Of a stretch of DNA of 64,000 nt, positions 51,446 to 59,261 are shown in pieces. A program made the position numbers and the translations under genes. The DNA is taken from NCBI RefSeq assembly GCF_030409315.1, contig NZ_JAUFPS010000042.1, positions 62,001 to 126,000 on the forward strand, written 5' to 3'. How positions within the stretch are numbered: position 1 is the first letter of the stretch; each line of letters starts with the position of its first letter. The DNA comes from Mucilaginibacter flavus (lineage in GTDB: Bacteria > Bacteroidota > Bacteroidia > Sphingobacteriales > Sphingobacteriaceae). The notes beneath the pieces are model-generated. The model was not told the DNA's origin, did no database searches, and saw only the letters and a list, made by a program, of their open reading frames with translations.

Positions 51446-52191
51446 TTCTCAAAATACTCCAGTTTCAACTCTTCCCCGTCAAACACCGCGTAACTGTTAT
51501 AGTTGATCCATTCACCAAGGTTAATGTAGCGGCTTTGGGGGGTAAGCTGTATATCTAATGGCAAATGGCGGTGGCCAAAAATGAGGTAATCATAAAAATT
51601 GGTTTTCAGTTCTTCTTTACAAAAAGTAACCAGCCATTCTTGCTCGTGGGGCTTATGATTTTCTTTTTTTGAATTGGCTATGCGGCTATGGCTCGACCAA
51701 TAGTTGGCCAGTCCCACACCAAAATTAGGGTGGATACGGGCAAACAGCCATTGGCAAAACCCGCTGCGAAAAAAGTTTTTAAGCACCTTGTAAAAACCAT
51801 CCCCCGGACCAAGACCATCGCCATGGTGCAGAAAAAACTTTTTACCGTTACGTTCTATCTTTAACTCGTCGCTAATAATGGTGGCCCCTAATTCCTTTTC
51901 AAAGTAATTAAACATCCACATATCGTGGTTGCCTTTAAAAAGGTAAAGCTTTACGCCGCTATCGGTAAGTTGGGCCAGTTTACCCAAAAACCGGATGTAG
52001 CCGCGCGGCACAACGGTTTTATATTCAAACCAAAAGTCAAACACATCGCCCATTAAAAACAACTCGGCGGCATCTTCTTTGATACTGTCAAGCCAGCGGA
52101 TTATCCTGTCTTCGCGTTCCCGGCTGCTGGCAAGTGCCCCTGCACCTAAATGAAAATCTGAAGCAAAATAAAGTTTGTTACGGGTTGACAT
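51430..52191 (-). CDS. lpxH: UDP-2,3-diacylglucosamine pyrophosphatase
   Basis: 253 residues of the calcineurin-like phosphoesterase fold: FASDFHLGAG, FLMGDVFDFWFE, FKGNHDMW, FLHHGDGLGPGD and IFGHRHLP supply the dimetal ligands. It hydrolyses UDP-diacylglucosamine in lipid A synthesis, consistent with a Gram-negative envelope. Confidence 0.92.
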   Translation of the reverse strand: MSTRNKLYFASDFHLGAGALASSREREDRIIRWLDSIKEDAAELFLMGDVFDFWFEYKTVVPRGYIRFLGKLAQLTDSGVKLYLFKGNHDMWMFNYFEKELGATIISDELKIERNGKKFFLHHGDGLGPGDGFYKVLKNFFRSGFCQWLFARIHPNFGVGLANYWSSHSRIANSKKENHKPHEQEWLVTFCKEELKTNFYDYLIFGHRHLPLDIQLTPQSRYINLGEWINYNSYAVFDGEELKLEYFEKVHGS

Positions 52192-52362
52192 ACGGGGTAA
52201 AAATACAGATTATGCGTGAAAAAAGCTTTACTATACCGTTGTATTAACAACATGACAATGGTGCCGGGTTCTGTTCTTTACCTGTTTTAAATGTCATACC
52301 GTGTAATATTAAAACAACCCGTGTTTTGACGGGTTATAACTGTACATTAAAACTTAAAAATC

Positions 52363-52587
52363 ATGCCACTACCAGAAAACCCAAATCTTGATGATAACCA
52401 GGACGAAAGAGATCCCGGAAACGAATACGAACAAAACGAAGGCCAGGACACAGGCAACGAACGACTGAACACCGACGAAGCGGATACCGCTGCCATTGAC
52501 GCCGCGACAAGGGCATCAGAATCGGCCTTTACATTAAATCTTGATGATGATATTCCCGCTGTTCAAATAGATAAAAACGATGATTAG
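52363..52587 (+). CDS. Small acidic hypothetical protein
   Basis: 74 residues, very acidic and hydrophilic, rich in D, E and N (MPLPENPNLDDNQDERDPGNEYEQNEGQD), with no signal peptide and no hydrophobic core. Probably intrinsically disordered. Acceptance rests on position and codon pattern; function unknown. Confidence 0.55.
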   Translation: MPLPENPNLDDNQDERDPGNEYEQNEGQDTGNERLNTDEADTAAIDAATRASESAFTLNLDDDIPAVQIDKNDD

Positions 52588-52616
52588 CTTTGTTGTATAG
52601 ATAACATCACCAACAA

Positions 52617-52961
52617 ATGAAAAAACTATTCATGCTTGCTTTTGCCCTTGTAGCTTTTGCCACAACAACCAAAGCGCAAAATAAATTTGATGCTGCCGAT
52701 TTTAAAAGCAAACTGGGCAAAACCGGCACCCTTTGCGATACCGTAAAATCATTACGCATTGTAAGCGATACCTTAACCCTGCTTAATATGGGCGGCGTTT
52801 ACCCGCATCAAAAATATACCATAGCGATAAAGGGCAATAAAGTAACGTTGGATTTGCCTAACATAAAGGGCAAAGCAGTTTGTGTTACCGGTGTGTTTGA
52901 GATGTTTAAAGAACAGCCTGAAGTAGTAGCCAGCAGGGCAGAGCAGATTTATGTGCATTAA
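52617..52961 (+). CDS. Secreted OB-fold-like hypothetical protein
   Basis: 114 residues with a signal peptide (MKKLFMLAFALVAFATTTKAQ). The mature part has the alternating strands of a small OB-fold (LCDTVKSLRIVSDTLTLLNMGG, YTIAIKGNKVTLDLPNIKGKAVCVTGVFEMF). The fold assignment is by pattern only. It lies 29 bp after the small acidic gene. Confidence 0.65.
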   Translation: MKKLFMLAFALVAFATTTKAQNKFDAADFKSKLGKTGTLCDTVKSLRIVSDTLTLLNMGGVYPHQKYTIAIKGNKVTLDLPNIKGKAVCVTGVFEMFKEQPEVVASRAEQIYVH

Positions 52962-53259
52962 TTTGATCTGATTAGTATTGCAGAAAAGCCAATCAGGATA
53001 CCAAAATCTGGTTGGCTTTTTGGATACCCCTAAATATTTCGCCCCCTCTCCCAAATATCAGCCTTATCGTAACTATCCAGTTCAAGGGATTTTTCTATCC
53101 AAAGTCACCTTAATAAATTAAGTTCCAATTTTACTGGCTTCTTATATGCCGGCAAATACTAACCCGTACCGTTCGCTTACTGTTTGTACGTTGCCCAATG
53201 GCGCTGATAACTGCAACTTTAAATCAATTAGCCCGATTTAAAACTTAACTTTAACCGCC
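52962..53259. other. Intergenic region upstream of LytS-type kinase
   Basis: 298 bp. It begins with a hairpin-like pair (AAAAGCCAATCAGGATACC and GGTTGGCTTTTTGG, 52983-53023) that probably terminates the preceding gene. The rest shows no gene; a promoter for the kinase is presumed. Confidence 0.45.
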
Positions 53260-55062
53260 ATGAATGTCTTTTTTAAAACCACCTTATTAACAATCACCTG
53301 CCTGTTTGCCTTTATGGTTGCCAAGGCACAACCGGCACAATGGAGAGCTGCGCATCCAAACATTGCATTTTATAAAAACAGGCCTATTGACACCACTAAA
53401 ACAGTGTTAACCCCAGCGATGCGAAGTTATTTTAACAGAGTTAACCGGCTAATACAGCTTGGTCATGAGCATTTTTTATTGAATGATATGGGCGCGCAAA
53501 ACCTTGGTATCCGCTTCAAGAGCAAAGCCGAATTATACGAAGGCTTGTGGGACATGGGCAAATACCAAACAACCACCAGCGTTATTATTGATGGCAAAGC
53601 TGATGTAGAATTGATAGCCCAGGATGTAAACCCACAAAATGCAAAGGATTATCTGTACCGCGTAATTCAAAACGATGACCGCGAATTAGTGGGGTGGACA
53701 GTACCCTCGCAATTCAGAACTGCCGCCAATGGAAAATTTCAATATGCTTACCTTGGTAATTTTAACTACCAACCCGAGCAATTACTTAAAATAGAGATCT
53801 ACAATATTAAAAACTACCGTGAACAGGATGGGATCATCATCGACTGGCGTAAAGTAGTTGCCGCCAAGCTAAGCGCCACAGTTGATTATTTAAGTTATAA
53901 CATGCCATTACCAGATAACGGCTTATTATCCCGGGGGCTTTTTCCTGTAGAGAAACCGATATTAGTTAAGCGGAATGGAAAAATGGTTCCCCTTTTTCCC
54001 CCGGAAACGGATTTTTTAGCATCGTCATCAGCATCGGAGCTCAAAGTCCGCCTTGCAGATTCAATACAACGAATATCTTTTGATATCGCCAACGCGCATT
54101 CAACATACAACTATAAGGTTTCTTTGAAAAGAACAGTAGATGGCCGAACCGATAGCATCAACCTGGGCGAAACCAATGTAAGATTTGGCCTGTATAAAGA
54201 GTTTTGGAAACAGCCCGGAAAATACCAGGTAACTTTTACACCAAAGATTCATCGCCATGGCGGCGAACCTATATTTCTTTTACGAGGCCTGGCAAAAAGT
54301 ATCAGCTTTACCGTATTGCCGCCTTTAAATGTATCACACTCCGTTCCGGTAAGTTTCTTGTTGCTTATTGTGTTTGGTATTGTTTTAACCGGGGGCGTGG
54401 TGTTTATATTCTACCGTTCACAACAAAAGCGGCTGCTTTTTAAAGAGAGCCAAAACCAGCAGATAGTGGCCTTGCAGCTAAAATCGGTACGGGCGCAGTT
54501 AAACCCCCACTTTATTTTTAACGCCCTGGCAGGTATTCAAAACCTCATGAACAAAAACGAGGTAGAAAACGCCAACAAATACCTGGCCCGATTCGCCCGC
54601 CTTACCCGCAACGTGCTTGATAACAGCGATAAAGAACTGGTAACCATTGAACACGAAACGACGTTGCTTAAAGACTACCTGCAAATGGAGCAAATGCGCT
54701 TTGGTTTTAAGTTTACTATACAGGCCGATGAAGAACATATAGACCCGCAAACCGAGATCCCGGCCATGCTTTTACAGCCGTTTATTGAAAACGCGGTTAA
54801 GCATGGTGTATCCGCTTTAAAGCACGATGGTATCATCAATGTTAGTATCCAAAAAAAGAATAATTCCCTATTACTTTCGGTTGAGGACAACGGCGGCGGC
54901 TTTGCTAACATACCTACTGCCGGCATGGGTTTTCGGCTTTGCCAGGAGCGGATAAAACTGCTAAACAGTCAATACAAAAAATCGACTATATTGCTGCATA
55001 AAAGTTCGGAAACAGGCAATACCCATATCACCATCGAACTTAAAAACTGGCTTAACATATGA
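53260..55062 (+). CDS. LytS-type sensor histidine kinase
   Basis: 600 residues. Signal peptide (about 1-23), periplasmic region of about 340 residues without a recognised domain, one membrane helix (about 365-390; VPVSFLLLIVFGIVLTGGVVFIFY), then the His_kinase domain with H417 in LNPHFIFNALAGIQNLM and an HATPase_c domain (MLLQPFIENAVKHG, VEDNGGGF). Its stop overlaps the regulator start by ATGA. Confidence 0.94.
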   Translation: MNVFFKTTLLTITCLFAFMVAKAQPAQWRAAHPNIAFYKNRPIDTTKTVLTPAMRSYFNRVNRLIQLGHEHFLLNDMGAQNLGIRFKSKAELYEGLWDMGKYQTTTSVIIDGKADVELIAQDVNPQNAKDYLYRVIQNDDRELVGWTVPSQFRTAANGKFQYAYLGNFNYQPEQLLKIEIYNIKNYREQDGIIIDWRKVVAAKLSATVDYLSYNMPLPDNGLLSRGLFPVEKPILVKRNGKMVPLFPPETDFLASSSASELKVRLADSIQRISFDIANAHSTYNYKVSLKRTVDGRTDSINLGETNVRFGLYKEFWKQPGKYQVTFTPKIHRHGGEPIFLLRGLAKSISFTVLPPLNVSHSVPVSFLLLIVFGIVLTGGVVFIFYRSQQKRLLFKESQNQQIVALQLKSVRAQLNPHFIFNALAGIQNLMNKNEVENANKYLARFARLTRNVLDNSDKELVTIEHETTLLKDYLQMEQMRFGFKFTIQADEEHIDPQTEIPAMLLQPFIENAVKHGVSALKHDGIINVSIQKKNNSLLLSVEDNGGGFANIPTAGMGFRLCQERIKLLNSQYKKSTILLHKSSETGNTHITIELKNWLNI

Positions 55063-55817
55063 AAGCGCTATTGATAGACGATGAATTATCAAACCTTGAA
55101 AACCTGCAGCAATTGCTGCAGGCCTATTGCCCCGATGTGGAGGTTTGCGCCGTAGCCGAAACCGTTGATGATGCCATAAAAGCGATAGCCCGCTACAAAC
55201 CCGACCTGGTATTTTTAGATATCCAACTACACCAGCAAACCGGGTTTGATTTATTAACCCAATTAGGTCAGATTCATTTTGAACTCATTTTTGTAACCGC
55301 CTATAACCAATACGGCATACAAGCTATCAAATTCGCGGCGCTTGATTACTTGCTTAAACCCATTGATATTGATGAACTTCAAAACGCTGTAAACAAGGCA
55401 CGCAAAGCGATAAACCAAAAACAGGACAACCAACGTGTAACTTATTTATTGGAATATCTTAAAGACAACAACAAGACCCAACCCAGGATAGCCCTGCCGC
55501 TTTTTGCCGAAACCCGCTACCTTAACATCAGCGATATAACGCGCTGCCAGGCCGATAATACCTACACCCGTTTTATACTTGCCAATGGCGAACAGATATT
55601 GGTATCAAAAATATTAAAGGAATACGCGACTATGCTGCTTAACCACGGCTTTGTACGGGTGCATCAATCGCACCTGGTCAATATGGCTTATATTAAAAGC
55701 TGGCTGCGGGAGGATGGCGGCAGTTTGCTCATGGCCGATGAAACACGAATACCCGTTTCAAAACAAAACCGCGAAAAGGTAAAGGAAATTATAGGGTTGC
55801 AGTTTAACCTGCGATAG
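55059..55817 (+). CDS. LytTR-family response regulator
   Basis: 252 residues. Receiver with D8, D9 and phospho-acceptor D54 (LVFLDIQLHQQTGFD). LytTR DNA-binding domain about 150-250 (RYLNISDITRCQADNTYTRFILANGEQILVSKILKEYATML, FVRVHQSHLVNMAYIKSW). Partner of the overlapping kinase; targets unknown. Its 3' end overlaps the convergent GluRS-like gene by 14 nt. Confidence 0.95.
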   Translation: MKALLIDDELSNLENLQQLLQAYCPDVEVCAVAETVDDAIKAIARYKPDLVFLDIQLHQQTGFDLLTQLGQIHFELIFVTAYNQYGIQAIKFAALDYLLKPIDIDELQNAVNKARKAINQKQDNQRVTYLLEYLKDNNKTQPRIALPLFAETRYLNISDITRCQADNTYTRFILANGEQILVSKILKEYATMLLNHGFVRVHQSHLVNMAYIKSWLREDGGSLLMADETRIPVSKQNREKVKEIIGLQFNLR

Positions 55818-56667
55818 GCAGCTGTTCCACAAACTCCTCCCAGCTATCAACCTTTTCGGCAATACCCATCATCGCGGTTATCATTGTAAAAATTTCTGCC
55901 GGGCTTTTACCTTGCTGCTTCAGATACTGAATAGAGATTGAACCTGCCGATTTGGACAGTTTACTGCCCGTAACATCGGTAATTAGTGGGTGATGGCAAA
56001 ACGCGATCCTGTTAAATCCGGTTTTACCCATGGCTTCTGCAAGCTGTTGTTGTGCAAGGGTGGAGGCCCACAGATCCTGCCCGCGAACAATAAGGTCAAC
56101 GCCGTAATGCAAATCGTCAATAACAGATGTAAGCTGATAGGCGGGGTAACCATCTTTCTTTTTAACCACAAAATTGCGCATGCTGATGGGCAAGGTTTCG
56201 GAAACAGTTGTTCCGCTGTATGTTTTTATCCGTATCGGATCATTATTATTGGTAATTAGCCGCCAGCTTACATTTGGGGTTGATAGCGGAATATGCTTTT
56301 GTAAACAAGTGCAAGGGTGTTGTTGGCTGCGGGTGCAGTTACAGGCAAATACAAGTTTATTTTGAACCAATTGATTTAATGCTTCCCGGTACAATGGCAT
56401 CCGGTGTAACTGGGAAAAGCTACGTTCAAAATCCGCCACATCTGCCGGGCCTTCGTTCCAGGGTACCCCCAGGTAATTCAGTGTATCAAAAATATCCTGT
56501 AGGTATAAGGCGTTAACCCGATCCCGGTCCATATCATCTATCCGTAGCAAAACCGTCGCCCCGTTTTTACGCGCAAGCGCGGTAGTAATGCCAAATGACA
56601 ATACATTGCCTACGTGGAGGTATCCGCTGGGAGTGGGGGCTATACGGGTTTTATGGGATTGACTCAT
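55804..56667 (-). CDS. Truncated glutamyl-tRNA synthetase-like protein (GluQ-RS type)
   Basis: 287 residues: only the catalytic Rossmann half of GluRS, with the HIGH-like motif PTPSGYLHVGN (12-22), a cysteine-rich zinc-like insert (CNCTRSQQHPCTC) and the KMSKS-like KLSKS (about 249). No anticodon-binding domain. This is the plan of GluQ-RS, which glutamylates queuosine in tRNA-Asp. KLSKS and the length fit, but queuosine specificity is inferred. Confidence 0.85.
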   Translation of the reverse strand: MSQSHKTRIAPTPSGYLHVGNVLSFGITTALARKNGATVLLRIDDMDRDRVNALYLQDIFDTLNYLGVPWNEGPADVADFERSFSQLHRMPLYREALNQLVQNKLVFACNCTRSQQHPCTCLQKHIPLSTPNVSWRLITNNNDPIRIKTYSGTTVSETLPISMRNFVVKKKDGYPAYQLTSVIDDLHYGVDLIVRGQDLWASTLAQQQLAEAMGKTGFNRIAFCHHPLITDVTGSKLSKSAGSISIQYLKQQGKSPAEIFTMITAMMGIAEKVDSWEEFVEQLPIAG

Positions 56668-56683
56668 CTGTTTATCGCTATTA

Positions 56684-57472
56684 TTAATCAGCCCAAATAC
56701 AACCCGAGCTATACGTTTTAGCTCTCCCGCTTATCAAAACCCTGTCGCCGTTATCAACACAAAACAACTTGCCCAGGCGGTCTGATACCTGCAGCGCGTT
56801 CATTGCTTTCTTGTTTAACCTCTCAGCCCAAAAGGGGATCAACGAACAATGCGCCGAGCCGGTTACCGGATCTTCCAGGATCAATGCTTGCGGGGTAAAA
56901 AAACGGGAAACAAAATCGCAATCGTCGCCCTTGGCGGTAACAATAACGCCACCCGGATCAAGATTGATCTGATCGAAAATCTGCCGGTTAATGCTGATGC
57001 TTTTTACTTCGGTTTCAGTATCATAAACTAATACATAATCCCGCGATTTAAATACCTCCTGGGGTTGAATATTTAACGATCCTTTGATAATATCGGGCAA
57101 AGTAGCTTTTTCAGGCTTTCTCGATGGGAAATCTAAAGTATACAAACCCTTATCAACCGTAACTATCAGCTCGCCGCTTAAGGTGTGAAAGACGATTTCC
57201 TGTTTTTTATAATTTAAAATGGAGACTAATACGTGCGCTGCGGCAAGGGTGGCATGCCCGCACAGGTCCATTTCAATTTCGGGTGTAAACCAGCGCAGGT
57301 GAATGTAGTCGCCGTGGTCAATAAAAAAAGCGGTCTCGGCAACGGCGTTTTCCTGGGTAATTTTTAACAGCAGACTATCAGGCAACCATTCCGTAAGCGG
57401 AACAACACAGGCAGGATTACCACCAAAAACAGTATCGGTAAAGGCATCTACCTGGTAAAGATCAAGTTTCAT
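56684..57472 (-). CDS. PhzF-family isomerase/epimerase
   Basis: 262 residues. YQVDAFTDTVFGGNPACVV at the start, catalytic glutamate in NAVAETAFF (E45 approximately), LRWFTPEIEMDLCGHATLAAAHVL, and EDPVTGSAHCSLIPFW are the family marks. PhzF-like proteins are dimeric isomerases; no phenazine genes are near, so the substrate is unknown. It lies 16 bp upstream of the GluQ-RS-like gene on the same strand. Confidence 0.94.
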   Translation of the reverse strand: MKLDLYQVDAFTDTVFGGNPACVVPLTEWLPDSLLLKITQENAVAETAFFIDHGDYIHLRWFTPEIEMDLCGHATLAAAHVLVSILNYKKQEIVFHTLSGELIVTVDKGLYTLDFPSRKPEKATLPDIIKGSLNIQPQEVFKSRDYVLVYDTETEVKSISINRQIFDQINLDPGGVIVTAKGDDCDFVSRFFTPQALILEDPVTGSAHCSLIPFWAERLNKKAMNALQVSDRLGKLFCVDNGDRVLISGRAKTYSSGCIWAD

Positions 57473-57630
57473 TGGTTCGTCTCAACTTTAAGCGTGTTTT
57501 ACAAATATGATGAATTGCATCTTTATACCCCATCAATATAATGCAAAAAAGCCCTTGCGGAAAACAATGCCAAAAGCAGTCTGTTTTGCAGGCTACAAAC
57601 CCTATATTGTAAATAAATTTAGCCAGGCCT

Positions 57631-59250
57631 ATGCACCATTTAATTATTCAATATACCTGCCTGCTGGCCGTAATTCTATTTGTGGTAATGCTGGCCCGAA
57701 AGATCAAAGTAGCCTACCCTATACTACTGGTATTAGCCGGGCTACCATTGGGCTTTGTACCCTTTTTAAATGGCATCCATATTGATCCCGAGTTGATATT
57801 CGCCATATTTTTACCGCCTCTGCTATATGAATCGGCATGGAACACGTCATGGAAAGATTTCTGGAAATGGCGCAGGGTGATATCCAGTTTCGCTTTTCTT
57901 ATTGTTATTGTAACATCATGCGTGGTGGCGGTGGTATCCAGCAGCTTAATCCCCGGATTTACGCTGGCCTTGGGCTTTTTATTGGGCGGCATCATTTCCC
58001 CTCCTGATGCCGTATCGGCCAGCAGTATCTTAAAAACCGTAACGGTACCCAAGCGCTTCATAAGCATTGTGGAGGGTGAAAGTTTGATGAACGATGCCTC
58101 AAGTTTAGTGATCTTCAGGTTTGCGCTGGCGGCCGTAACTACGGGTACGTTTCTGTTTAGCCAGGCCGCTATCAGCTTTGTGCTGGTTATTGTGATGGGC
58201 ATAGCTACCGGACTGGTAGTGGCACTCGGTTTTTATGCCATCCATCGCTGGCTGCCTACCACAAGCAATATGGATATTGTGCTCACCCTTATTACACCCT
58301 ATGTAATGTACATGGCTGCGGAAGAGTTTCATTTTTCTGGAGTGCTGGCCGTAGTAAGCGGCGGTTTGTTCCTATCGGCTCGCCGGCAGGAAATTCTTAC
58401 CCATCAAGGCCGCTTACGTGGCGTTAATGTATGGGAGGCCGTTGCATTTGTGCTTAACGGTTTTGTTTTTATACTAATAGGCTTGGAGTTCCCGGTAATC
58501 ATCAGGGAGCTTGGCCCCGATGGTCTGCAGCCGGCCATCAAATACAGCTTAATTATTACCGGTATTTTAATAGTTACCCGCTTATTAAGCACAATGGGCG
58601 CAAGCATATTTACCGTATTTATAAGCAGGTTTATCACCACCGCCGATCCTACTCCGGGCTGGAAAGGGCCACTATTGTTTGGCTGGGCCGGTATGCGTGG
58701 TGTAGTTTCGCTGGCGGCGGCTCTTAGCGTGCCGGTTGTGCTTCAATCGGGCGCTGCATTTCCGCAGCGCAATCTCATTCTGTTTATCACCTTTGTGGTA
58801 ATTATGGTTACGCTGGTTTTGCAGGGACTAACCCTACCGGCATTGGTTAAATGGGTAAACATGCCCGATCCCGATTATACCATTTCCTTTGATCAGCAAC
58901 AGCAATTGGTACGAAAAAAGCTATCGCACCTGTCACTCAACCTGCTCGAAAATTATTATACCGATCATCTCAAAACCAATGATATGGTCAAGGCATTACA
59001 ATTGCGCCTAACGGCCGATATGGCCCTGCTTAAAGACTGGGAAAAAGGCGATAACGCCCACCGCGCCGACGAATATTATAAAGATTACCGCAACATCATG
59101 AGTCACCTGATGACTGAACAGCGTAAACTGCTGCTCAGTCTTAACAAAAAGGAAAACATCAATGACGATATTGTTCGCCACCAGTTAGATCTGCTCGATT
59201 TGGAAGAAGAAAAGCTCCGTCAGCATTTCGCGCATGAAGAAGAAGAATAG
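57631..59250 (+). CDS. CPA1-family Na+/H+ antiporter
   Basis: 539 residues with about twelve transmembrane helices in the first 430. Ion-binding region GGIISPPDAVSASSI and the ND motif in EGESLMNDASSLVIFRFALA, then FGWAGMRGVVSLAAALSVP. The C-terminal 110 residues are a cytosolic charged helical tail. It exchanges Na+ (or K+) for protons. ATG 57631 is used. Confidence 0.95.
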   Translation: MHHLIIQYTCLLAVILFVVMLARKIKVAYPILLVLAGLPLGFVPFLNGIHIDPELIFAIFLPPLLYESAWNTSWKDFWKWRRVISSFAFLIVIVTSCVVAVVSSSLIPGFTLALGFLLGGIISPPDAVSASSILKTVTVPKRFISIVEGESLMNDASSLVIFRFALAAVTTGTFLFSQAAISFVLVIVMGIATGLVVALGFYAIHRWLPTTSNMDIVLTLITPYVMYMAAEEFHFSGVLAVVSGGLFLSARRQEILTHQGRLRGVNVWEAVAFVLNGFVFILIGLEFPVIIRELGPDGLQPAIKYSLIITGILIVTRLLSTMGASIFTVFISRFITTADPTPGWKGPLLFGWAGMRGVVSLAAALSVPVVLQSGAAFPQRNLILFITFVVIMVTLVLQGLTLPALVKWVNMPDPDYTISFDQQQQLVRKKLSHLSLNLLENYYTDHLKTNDMVKALQLRLTADMALLKDWEKGDNAHRADEYYKDYRNIMSHLMTEQRKLLLSLNKKENINDDIVRHQLDLLDLEEEKLRQHFAHEEEE

Positions 59251-59261
59251 ATCAATCAACC